Source: a virus. From it: a DNA stretch of 22,899 bases. How positions within the stretch are numbered: position 1 is the first letter of the stretch; each line of letters opens with the position of its first letter. Where the stretch lies: the IMG/VR virus record IMGVR_UViG_3300032291_002670, positions 1 through 22,899 of that record. One strand, 5' to 3'. Below, piece by piece: positions 6,976 to 13,912 of this stretch. Made by a program: the position numbers and the translations under genes. The notes beneath the pieces are model-generated. The model searched no databases and was not told the DNA's origin. It was given only the letters and a program-made list of their open reading frames with translations.

Positions 6976-7869
6976 ATGGCTGACTACAAGAATCCGAATG
7001 ATATCCGCATGGAAAACGGCCGGCCGATGTCCGACTACATCCGCCGCGGCCCGGCCGGTTTGCAGGGCGTCGTTGTGGCGAAGGCTACGGCTGGCGGCAC
7101 ACCTGTAAACTTTAATCCGCACGACATGTCAAAGACTCGAATTAACATCGTCGACCAAACCGGCACCAGCGTAAAAGATTTCACACTGGATAAGATAACT
7201 CAGTCACGTGTTTCTGAAGCTTTTGCCGTTGCCAGTGCGGCCCATCCCGGAGATGATATTGATTCCATTCGAGAGCGTGCCGCCATGATATTTGAAGAGA
7301 TTGCCAAAAACGTAAACGCAAGCGTGCAGCGCGTACCTGTTAAACAGTCGCGCGCCGCTGTAGCGATGCTCCCGCCCGACGAAGAAGAAATCGTAGAAGA
7401 GCTAGAACAAGAAGTGCGCCAACCACCTATCGAGAAGGTGGACAGAAACTACAGCCCTATGGCGGCATTTGGTCTTAAGAAAAAATCAAACGCGCCGTTA
7501 GCTGTTAGCGGCGGTGTAAGCGGCGGTAAAGCCGGTCCGCCGCAAAAGCTAACGTATTTCGAGAAGGAAGGTATCGGCACAGTCCCGGCATTCTTTCACG
7601 ACATTATGATATCAGTGGCGCCAATTGATGAAGACGACAGATTTGAAGAGTCTGGCTTCATGGTGTTAATTTACGATCTGCGTTTTGAGCAGAATGCCGC
7701 GCGCTGGTTTCCACCGTCAAACGACCCATACGGGCGTCCGTGGGCTGTTAAAATAAACGACGATAACAGGCTATACCTTGTGCATACGACCGGTTTTCAG
7801 TATGTTTATGATAGCCGCGAATACTGCATTTTGTCGGTCGAACGGGCGGTTATGACGGGTGGAGATTGA
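6976..7869 (+). CDS. Unknown 297-aa protein
   Basis: AGAGG at 6966-6970 precedes the ATG by 5 bases. The N-terminal 60 residues are Gly/Pro/Arg-rich and probably flexible. A helical region follows (ERAAMIFEEIAKNVNASVQR), then a very acidic segment (PPDEEEIVEELEQEV) and a linker rich in Gly/Ser (SGGVSGGKAGPP). From about residue 190 to the end is a likely folded domain with many aromatics (GFMVLIYDLRFEQNAARWFP; LYLVHTTGFQYVYDSREYC). The layout resembles a phage structural or assembly protein, but I recognise no family. It is the first gene after the terminator and lies two genes before the portal gene. Confidence 0.65.
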   Translation: MADYKNPNDIRMENGRPMSDYIRRGPAGLQGVVVAKATAGGTPVNFNPHDMSKTRINIVDQTGTSVKDFTLDKITQSRVSEAFAVASAAHPGDDIDSIRERAAMIFEEIAKNVNASVQRVPVKQSRAAVAMLPPDEEEIVEELEQEVRQPPIEKVDRNYSPMAAFGLKKKSNAPLAVSGGVSGGKAGPPQKLTYFEKEGIGTVPAFFHDIMISVAPIDEDDRFEESGFMVLIYDLRFEQNAARWFPPSNDPYGRPWAVKINDDNRLYLVHTTGFQYVYDSREYCILSVERAVMTGGD

Positions 7870-7871
7870 AA

Positions 7872-8030
7872 ATGGAAAAACGCGCTATTATCGAGCCCGG
7901 CAGAACGCTGCCCGAAAACGACGAAGAGCACACAGACGTAAAAGAGGCGGCAGACAAAGTAGCGGAACTCGACGCTGACTTCCGTAAACGCGCTGCTGAA
8001 TCAGTTGTTAAAACCACGCGCGTAAAGTAG
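7872..8030 (+). CDS. Small highly charged 52-aa protein before the portal gene
   Basis: GGAG at 7861-7864 lies 7 bases before ATG 7872. The frame runs to TAG 8028-8030 and fills the whole gap between its neighbours. The product is almost entirely charged and helix-forming: MEKRAIIEPGRTLPENDEE, then VKEAADKVAELDADFRKRAA and a basic end (VVKTTRVK). No family is recognised. A small helical protein directly before a portal gene could be an assembly helper, but that rests on position alone. Confidence 0.6.
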   Translation: MEKRAIIEPGRTLPENDEEHTDVKEAADKVAELDADFRKRAAESVVKTTRVK

Positions 8031-8040
8031 GGAACACCGC

Positions 8041-9972
8041 ATGACGCTTACTCCTACAGCGCAGGCCGGCTACAACTCTCTTGGCAAAGGCGTGACAGCC
8101 GACGAACGGTTCCCCGACCCGTTCTGCGACATTGCTAGTCTGTCGATGCCCGAGAGCATCCAGACGGCACTGCGGTGGACCGAGTACGTAATGAACGCTA
8201 ACGGCCCGTATCGGCAGGCTGTTGATCGCGTTGTGTCGTACTTCATTACCGACGTCGAAGTAGGCGATGCGGGCGAGAACACAATCGGCAGGGAAGAGAA
8301 AGAAAAATTTCGTGTCTTTTTAGAAGATACAATTAGCATTAAGAACGTGCTGCACTCCGTTGCTATGGACTACATGGCGTACGGCAACTCGTTTACTAGC
8401 CTGCTCGTGCCATTCCGGCGTTATCTGTCGTGCAAAAAGTGCGGCCTCGAAATGCCGTTGGACAGAGTCTACAACGCACCGCAGTGCGAGTTTAAATGGC
8501 AGGACTTCAAGTTCCACGCCAAGTGCCCGAAGTGTCAATACGTCGGTGAGTGGCGCCATATTGACCGCCGCAGCGGTGACACGGACAAGATTAACATAAA
8601 GCGTTGGAGCCCTCACGAGATGGATATCTTGTGGGACCCGTATACCAACGAGTGCTCGTACGTCTGGAAGATTCCGCAAGACTACCGAGCGTTAATCAAA
8701 GCCGGACATCTTCATCATCTTGAGCGCGCTAGTTGGGAAGTGATTCAGGCGATCAAGAACGAGCAGAACCTGATGTTCGACAAAGGCGTTATTTACCACC
8801 TTAAGGAAGATGCGCTGGCTGGTATGCGCAACAGAGGTTGGGGTATATCGCGCATCCTCACGAATTTCCGGCAGGCGTGGTACGTGCAGATTCTGCACCG
8901 CTACAACGAAGCGATTGCGCTGGACTACGTTATTCCGTTCCGCGTTATCACGCCTATGCCCCGTGGTGGTGACGCCCAGTCTTCAGACCCGGTGCACACG
9001 ATTAACCTGTCGAGCTTTAGCTCTCGTGTGTCGGCTATGCTTCGTGCCCGCCGCACTGACCCGGCGCGGTGGAATGTATTGCCGTTCCCCGTGCAGTATC
9101 AGGCTCTCGGCGGCGACGCTACGCAACTCGCCCCTAAAGACCTAATGGATCAGGCGCTCGATACACTGCTCAAATGTATAGGTATGCCGGTTGAGCTATT
9201 CAACGGCACGCTTACGTTTCAGGCGGCGCCCGCTGCCTTGCGGTTGTTTGAGGCAAACTGGAGCCACCTTCCGCATAACTTGAATCGGTTCCTTACCGAT
9301 TTATCTAACAATATCGCGCGGGTTATGTCGTGGGAGCCTGTTGGCGTTAAGTTGCAGCGAGTCACCCATGCTGACGACCTCAACCGCCAGATGGCCAAGC
9401 TGCAGCTTATGCAGGGTCAGCAGATCAGCAAGACGACGGGACTTAAGAGCGTCGGCCTCGATTACGAGGAAGAGACAAAGCGTATGCTCGAAGAGGAGCG
9501 CATTTACGCCGAAGAGCAAGAGCGCATGCAGAAGGAGATGGAGCAGTCTCAGCAGATGAAGGACCTGTCTCAGTCTCCAGACATGATGAGCGGTATGGGC
9601 AATACTGGCGCAAGTGCCACAGGACAGCCGCCACAGCAAGGCGGTGCACCGCCGGCTCCAGCTGGTGGCCCGCCGGCTCCGGGTCAGCCCACCGCTGTCG
9701 ACCAGTTCCTCATGCAGCGGCAGAACGCGCCGAATATTCCGCGTACACCAGAAGACATGCAACAGCAGGCGCAGCTTGTTGCTAATCAACTACTGTCGAT
9801 GCCAGAGCCGCAGAAAGACTCCGAGCTTATCAAGCTCAAGCGCGGCGACGCCACGATGCACGCGCTGGTTACGAGCATTATTGACGACATTCGTCAGCAA
9901 GCTCGTTCGCAGGGCGGCGCGATGGTGATGCAACAGCAATTCGGCCAAGGGCAACCCGCCCCTCCGCAATAA
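8041..9972 (+). CDS. Portal protein with inserted zinc ribbon
   Basis: This 643-residue protein has the look of a phage portal, the ring at the head vertex through which DNA is pumped and to which the tail attaches. The portal-type order is present: an N-terminal helix region (GPYRQAVDRVVSYFITDVEV), a strand-helix core (VAMDYMAYGNSFTSLLVPF), a wing-like middle, and a stem/crown region (LLKCIGMPVELFNGTLTFQA) followed by a long helix. Residues 131-165 form an inserted zinc ribbon (C131-x2-C134 and C162-x2-C165). The final 180 residues are a Met/Gln/Glu-rich coiled coil, then a Pro/Gly/Gln-rich flexible tail. AGGGA lies 7 bases before the start. No terminase or capsid gene adjoins it here. Confidence 0.8.
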   Translation: MTLTPTAQAGYNSLGKGVTADERFPDPFCDIASLSMPESIQTALRWTEYVMNANGPYRQAVDRVVSYFITDVEVGDAGENTIGREEKEKFRVFLEDTISIKNVLHSVAMDYMAYGNSFTSLLVPFRRYLSCKKCGLEMPLDRVYNAPQCEFKWQDFKFHAKCPKCQYVGEWRHIDRRSGDTDKINIKRWSPHEMDILWDPYTNECSYVWKIPQDYRALIKAGHLHHLERASWEVIQAIKNEQNLMFDKGVIYHLKEDALAGMRNRGWGISRILTNFRQAWYVQILHRYNEAIALDYVIPFRVITPMPRGGDAQSSDPVHTINLSSFSSRVSAMLRARRTDPARWNVLPFPVQYQALGGDATQLAPKDLMDQALDTLLKCIGMPVELFNGTLTFQAAPAALRLFEANWSHLPHNLNRFLTDLSNNIARVMSWEPVGVKLQRVTHADDLNRQMAKLQLMQGQQISKTTGLKSVGLDYEEETKRMLEEERIYAEEQERMQKEMEQSQQMKDLSQSPDMMSGMGNTGASATGQPPQQGGAPPAPAGGPPAPGQPTAVDQFLMQRQNAPNIPRTPEDMQQQAQLVANQLLSMPEPQKDSELIKLKRGDATMHALVTSIIDDIRQQARSQGGAMVMQQQFGQGQPAPPQ

Positions 9973-9975
9973 ACT

Positions 9976-11016
9976 ATGAGCATCGGCATTTATACGCACT
10001 ACGCCCAGTGCGACGAAACGTACTTTGCCATTCGGCTCGCCAATTTCCTTCGGGACATTGGCGAGAGCTTTTCTGTTTATTCAAACTGTGCGCCGGCTAA
10101 GCTTAAAACGGTATATGACAACAGAATCCACCACCGTAAAAAGATCAAGTACACAGATTGGGTGAAAAAACATAACGTTGTTATCTGGACTCATGTACCC
10201 AAGATTGAGCAGATCAATTACGCGAAGCGCAACAACATAATCACAATCGTCGTGCCTATGTGGCAGGATTTGACGTCGCCGTTCCGTAAGAGCATCAAGA
10301 ACGCCGACCACGTTGTCGCAATGTCCACAGACTGCCGAGACTTGTATCACGCTGTTTACAAGTTTCGGAACGTCAGCATGATCCCGTTTGATACGGGGTT
10401 ACCCGTGACGAAAAAAGAGAGTCGTGTAGACCCGCGAAAGATAAAAGTCTTCTTGCCGTGGTTCGACCGCAACGCGCGCTGCACGCAGTCTGAGTTCTTA
10501 GCGCATCTAGAGTATCTTGTCTTGCGGATGGAAGAACTGTACCTGACTGTAGCTATCTCTTCCAGTAAATTTGCCCCCGCGATCGCGAAGTTCTTTCAGA
10601 AGCGTGGCCTGCAAACAAACCGCGTTACAGTACTGCGCAACGTTAAAATCTCTGATCGTCCGGCCCTGTACGCCGCACATGACCTGACGATTTTCCCGGC
10701 AGAATGTGACAATTACGGCTTCTGTAATTTAACTTCTATTACCTGCGGTACACCCGTTTTAACGTTTGCTGTAGGCCCGCAGGCCGATTTTGTATACCCA
10801 GACTCAAACGGCGTAGCGGTAAAAACAGAGGTGGATTACGATGAGAACGGCGTACCGCACGCCAACCCCGACTACGACCGCTATATTTCGACGCTGCAGA
10901 CGCTAATTGCTGAGCCGCATCATATAGATAGCTTAAACAGAAAGGTCAACTACAATCTCAACTCACGACGTAAATCGTTTGAGAGTGGTTGGCGGGCTCT
11001 TCTGCGCCTCGTATAG
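9976..11016 (+). CDS. GT-B fold glycosyltransferase (GT4-like)
   Basis: The 346-residue protein starts with a Rossmann-type strand and loop (MSIGIYTHYAQCDE). Its C-terminal half carries the nucleotide-sugar-binding signature of GT4-like enzymes: LTIFPAECDNYGFCNLTSI, where an acidic residue, Gly and the segment SITCGTPVLTF match the usual E-x7-E/GTPV pattern. It should move a sugar from a nucleotide donor to an unknown acceptor. It begins three bases after the portal gene, so it is probably made with virion proteins. There is no signal peptide or membrane span, so it acts in the cytoplasm. Targets could be virion proteins, DNA or host glycans; the sequence does not decide. Confidence 0.75.
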   Translation: MSIGIYTHYAQCDETYFAIRLANFLRDIGESFSVYSNCAPAKLKTVYDNRIHHRKKIKYTDWVKKHNVVIWTHVPKIEQINYAKRNNIITIVVPMWQDLTSPFRKSIKNADHVVAMSTDCRDLYHAVYKFRNVSMIPFDTGLPVTKKESRVDPRKIKVFLPWFDRNARCTQSEFLAHLEYLVLRMEELYLTVAISSSKFAPAIAKFFQKRGLQTNRVTVLRNVKISDRPALYAAHDLTIFPAECDNYGFCNLTSITCGTPVLTFAVGPQADFVYPDSNGVAVKTEVDYDENGVPHANPDYDRYISTLQTLIAEPHHIDSLNRKVNYNLNSRRKSFESGWRALLRLV

Positions 11017-11049
11017 GGAGCCATAAAAACAACAAAACACCGAGTGCAT

Positions 11050-11054
11050 GGAGG
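11050..11054 (+). promoter_or_regulatory. Ribosome binding site that decides the start at 11060
   Basis: GGAGG sits 5 bases before ATG 11060 and overlaps an alternative in-frame ATG at 11048. The spacing favours 11060 as the true start. The 43-base gap before it is A-rich and shows no hairpin or clear promoter. Confidence 0.6.
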
Positions 11055-11059
11055 CACCG

Positions 11060-11836
11060 ATGAAAAAGGTAGACGAACTATCCTTGGCGAAAACACTGGA
11101 ATTCGCCGCACAGTGCTACGAAAACAGGAAGACAGCGACGGGCGTAGACGTTTTCGTATTCTGCAAACAGGTGGCGCGGCAGTCGGAGCACATAGCCCGC
11201 AGGCTGTATCTCGACATGCGACCGGAATATCTGTCGGAAAGCGCTAAAGACAGCATTACTACAATTGTGCATTGCGCAGTTCTGCACGACGTACTGAATG
11301 TCAGTGCGTGCGCGTTCGAGAATATTGCAGAAGTTACTAACGTACAGATCGCCGCTATGGTTGCCGCAATGAGCCGAGATTACCGGCTTGTCGAGACTAA
11401 GCGCGACATGGAGTTTCGTGGACGGCTGAGCCAGAGTCCGGTAGGCGCACAAATAGTTGCAACTTCTGCAATTATTTGTTCAGCCAAAGCAGCGCTGGGC
11501 ATACTGGAGACAGTCGGCGTAGCCGGTATTCCAAAGTCCAAGAAAATGCTCGCGCAAATGGACGGTGATTTGCTGGCAATTCGCGCGGCCGATAAGTATT
11601 ATGCGCTGCGGCTGTACACCCACGCCGCGCGAAACTGTCTCAGCACCATAAGCCAAAAGATCAAAGCATGTCGACAGCAGGCAAAAATCGACAAGCTGAT
11701 ATTGCAAAATACGCAGAATCTGAGAGAATCCCGCGGTGAAAAATCAAGCCCAGAGCCAGAAGCGGTAAAACCCAAGAAGCAGAAACGGGAAAAACGCTAT
11801 GCCACAAAACGAGCTATTGAAGACGATCCTGAGTGA
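11060..11836 (+). CDS. HD-domain-like protein (RelA/SpoT hydrolase-type fold), probably degenerate
   Basis: The start at 11060 is supported by GGAGG. The first 150 residues follow the plan of the HD fold seen in (p)ppGpp hydrolases: a first His (SEHIARRLY, His44), then HCAVLHDVLN with His76-Asp77, then a long helix (VQIAAMVAAMSRDYRL) and KRDMEFR. The final metal-binding Asp, expected in a segment like LADIICN, appears as TSAIICS, Ala137, so the site looks incomplete and the protein may bind rather than cleave nucleotides. The C terminus is highly basic and disordered (PKKQKREKRYATKR). The last 38 bases overlap the next gene. The family assignment is by pattern only. Confidence 0.5.
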   Translation: MKKVDELSLAKTLEFAAQCYENRKTATGVDVFVFCKQVARQSEHIARRLYLDMRPEYLSESAKDSITTIVHCAVLHDVLNVSACAFENIAEVTNVQIAAMVAAMSRDYRLVETKRDMEFRGRLSQSPVGAQIVATSAIICSAKAALGILETVGVAGIPKSKKMLAQMDGDLLAIRAADKYYALRLYTHAARNCLSTISQKIKACRQQAKIDKLILQNTQNLRESRGEKSSPEPEAVKPKKQKREKRYATKRAIEDDPE

Positions 11837-12128
11837 TTACGTCGAACTTAATCCGCCAAGCGTTGAGGACAAAGCAACGCTTGATGCGTTTTGCGCATAT
11901 GTCAACGAGTGGTTTCAGAAAACCAAACCTGTAGGCCTTGGGCACACGATTGCTGAAGGCATTTCAATCCGATTCTCGGACGGCAAAGAGTTTCCGCTCT
12001 ACGTACCGGAAGAAATTTTCCAGCCGTTCGCTCCGCAGGCTGTCGGTATCACAACTGGCGCCGGTGGTAGCGTCCGCGGTGCTGGCGCTGTACTTGACTC
12101 TTCTCTAAGCATTACAGGAAATACCTGA
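11799..12128 (+). CDS. Unknown 109-aa protein
   Basis: The ATG lies inside the end of the HD-like gene (38-base overlap). The N-terminal 80 residues look folded: helices (NELLKTILSDYVEL; ATLDAFCAYVNEWFQKTK) then strands (GISIRFSDGKEFPLYVPEEI). The C-terminal 30 residues are Gly/Ala/Ser-rich and probably flexible (GAGGSVRGAGAVLDSS). No motif I know is present. It ends 5 bases before the thymidylate kinase start, so the three genes are likely on one transcript. Confidence 0.6.
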   Translation: MPQNELLKTILSDYVELNPPSVEDKATLDAFCAYVNEWFQKTKPVGLGHTIAEGISIRFSDGKEFPLYVPEEIFQPFAPQAVGITTGAGGSVRGAGAVLDSSLSITGNT

Positions 12129-12133
12129 TACCG

Positions 12134-12817
12134 ATGTTCATTTGCTTTGAGGGCATTGATGGCGCCGGCAAAAGCACGCAGGCGCGCATGCTGCACCAGC
12201 ATCTTCTCGACGAAGATTACCCGGCGGTGCTTGTTTCTGATCCCGGTACGACGCGCATCGGGACAGCTATACGGCAGATATTGTTGAACAACGATGAGCC
12301 AATCTCGGCGGCTTCTCAAATGCTTTTGTTCTCTGCGGCTCGCGCAGAGTTGGCTAACTATATCGCAGAGAATTTACGGGTTGGACACGCGGTTATCTGT
12401 GACCGCTGGCTGCTATCCACGCTGGTCTATCAGGGCGAGATAAATAACATAAGCGTCGATCTTATTACGCACATATTTCGCGAAACTTCTTTTCTCCAGC
12501 CAGACATCTGCTTCCTTCTCGACATCGCGCCTGACGACGCGGCGGTCAGAATGGGCGCGCCCAGTGACAGGTATGAGCGCCGATGCGCGGAAGAGCGCCA
12601 CCTTATGCGCTCTGCCTATCTTCGTCACGCGCATGAGCGGCCAAACGCAAAACGAGTTTGTGTTATTTCTGCCGACCAAGCGCCGGAAGAAACACATGAA
12701 CAGGTGTACGGGTTTGTTCGGTCATTTCTATGTGAAAATATGAGGGAGCAAAAGCATGGATGCGACGCTAGAGACGCCGATTCAGCAATTACGCGAAAAG
12801 GCTGTTTTCACCGCTAA
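12134..12817 (+). CDS. tmk: Thymidylate kinase
   Basis: The enzyme phosphorylates dTMP to dTDP with ATP and would raise dTTP supply for phage replication. The Walker A loop is exact (FEGIDGAGKST, residues 5-15). It is followed by DPGTTRIGTAIRQIL (family EPGGTxxGExIR), LLFSAARAEL, CDRWLLSTLVYQG (family DRYxxSxxAYQG) and PDICFLLDI with a later DRYE. The 227 residues are slightly long for the family, about 205-215. The last 25 or so (REQKHGCDARDADS) do not look like kinase sequence and overlap the next gene by 62 bases. Asp for Glu and Trp for Tyr in two core motifs are unusual. Confident overall. Confidence 0.88.
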   Translation: MFICFEGIDGAGKSTQARMLHQHLLDEDYPAVLVSDPGTTRIGTAIRQILLNNDEPISAASQMLLFSAARAELANYIAENLRVGHAVICDRWLLSTLVYQGEINNISVDLITHIFRETSFLQPDICFLLDIAPDDAAVRMGAPSDRYERRCAEERHLMRSAYLRHAHERPNAKRVCVISADQAPEETHEQVYGFVRSFLCENMREQKHGCDARDADSAITRKGCFHR

Positions 12818-13253
12818 GAAAGAGGCGCAAAGGTTAGAGCGCCGCCTGCTAGTCTGCGACGAGCACCGGACAGTAAACGCCGCTTTCCGCCGTATCTGCT
12901 ACATGTTGCACTCGATGGCGCAGAAGTACGTCCCAGACTCCGCGACTACTTTCTCTGACTACAAAGCGCTGCTGTACTGCACCAAGCTGCTGCAGTCCAT
13001 GGGTTTTAAACCGCCGCTAAGTCCCGAGATGGACGCGTCCGCCGAAGACGTTAGCCTTGAAATAGTAAGAAACTCCTTTGAATACCGCCATTTGCGCAAT
13101 AAAATAATGGCTAGCTTGTCAATCATTGCCGACCTCACAGAGCGACCAGCTGGCATGGGGTCTCTGGACTATCAACGTGGTATGAGAGAAGGCTATAGAC
13201 GCGCAAGCGATATCGCCATTATGTTTCTTGACGACATTTCTTCGCGAGGTTAA
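12756..13253 (+). CDS. Unknown 165-aa helical protein
   Basis: AGGGAG at 12743-12748, 7 bases before ATG 12756, supports this start although it lies within the end of the thymidylate kinase gene. The product is mostly helical and charged: REKAVFTAKKEAQRLERRL, FRRICYMLHSMAQKY, and a C-terminal part GSLDYQRGMREGYRRASDI followed by AIMFLDDI. It is soluble and Lys/Arg-rich, with no enzyme motif. I do not recognise the family. It ends two bases before the next gene. Confidence 0.65.
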   Translation: MDATLETPIQQLREKAVFTAKKEAQRLERRLLVCDEHRTVNAAFRRICYMLHSMAQKYVPDSATTFSDYKALLYCTKLLQSMGFKPPLSPEMDASAEDVSLEIVRNSFEYRHLRNKIMASLSIIADLTERPAGMGSLDYQRGMREGYRRASDIAIMFLDDISSRG

Positions 13254-13255
13254 TC

Positions 13256-13516
13256 ATGCAAATAGACGTCATTCTTGCCGAACTAAACGACCGCAATCCT
13301 GACGCGGTGCTGCTCGACAACATGCGCGACGCCATTGTTGGCCTCGGTACTGTTGGGCATCACGACCCAGTGGCTGTGTATAGTCGCCGCCGCATTATTG
13401 AAAAGCTTTGTGCTGACGGATTTTCTGCCGAAGATGCAGAAGAATACGTCTCTAAGTTTTCGAATCTCTGGGCGGCTGAGAATACGCCAGTCATTTTAGA
13501 CGACATTTTGGAGTAA
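13256..13516 (+). CDS. Unknown 86-aa protein
   Basis: The ATG is two bases after the previous stop, with GAGGT just upstream. The product is small, acidic and helical: IDVILAELNDRNPDAVLLDN, SRRRIIEKLCADGFSAEDAE, and a C-terminal NTPVILDDILE. A hydrophobic heptad-like spacing is visible, but there is no known motif. It ends five bases before the next start and belongs to the same operon-like run as its neighbours. Confidence 0.6.
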   Translation: MQIDVILAELNDRNPDAVLLDNMRDAIVGLGTVGHHDPVAVYSRRRIIEKLCADGFSAEDAEEYVSKFSNLWAAENTPVILDDILE

Positions 13517-13521
13517 CTTCA

Positions 13522-13830
13522 GTGGCGACAATTGCGGTAAACGAAGCTGACAACATTCAATTTGTAAACGTCGGCGCCAATGCAAAAGAATCACCGACGT
13601 TGATTATTCAAGCCGGCGACTGGGAAAATGGCGGGACGATGGAGCCCGGAGTTGTGTTCGACGTCTTTGGCGCACAGGCGCCGATCTTGACCACGAACGA
13701 CGCGCGCAAACTAGCCAAGTGGTTGACTCGCGCCGCTGATTCTTTAGACGGCGTGAAAAACAACGATAAAAAGCGCAAAACAAGAAGTCACTACGAGACT
13801 GACGAAAACGAGTTTGACAAGTATTCGTAG
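13522..13830 (+). CDS. Unknown 102-aa protein with GTG start
   Basis: GGAG at 13510-13513 lies 8 bases before GTG 13522, making this the likely start (no ATG is available near the N terminus). The first 80 residues look like a small beta-rich domain (TLIIQAGDWENGGTMEPGVV; FDVFGAQAPILTT) with a closing helix (DARKLAKWLTRAADSLD). The tail is charged and probably disordered (KKRKTRSHYETDENEFDKYS). Function unknown. It is the last gene before the intergenic region that leads into the tail-fibre genes. Confidence 0.6.
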   Translation: MATIAVNEADNIQFVNVGANAKESPTLIIQAGDWENGGTMEPGVVFDVFGAQAPILTTNDARKLAKWLTRAADSLDGVKNNDKKRKTRSHYETDENEFDKYS

Positions 13831-13860
13831 TCTTCGTTTTTCGCCCACGCCCGACTGAAC

Positions 13861-13890
13861 TATAATTAAACGGCCGGCATACGTTTAATT
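13861..13890 (+). promoter_or_regulatory. TATAAT box overlapping a perfect 9-bp inverted repeat
   Basis: In the 82-base gap before the fibre genes, TATAAT at 13861-13866 overlaps AATTAAACG (13864-13872), which pairs perfectly with CGTTTAATT (13882-13890) around a 9-base loop. No good -35 hexamer lies 16-18 bases upstream; TTTTCG is the nearest. The AT-rich dyad on a -10-like box suggests a regulated promoter/operator. A weak, GC-poor terminator is the alternative, but no T-run follows. Confidence 0.45.
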
Positions 13891-13912
13891 CGTTCTTGCT
13901 CACGGGCGCGCT

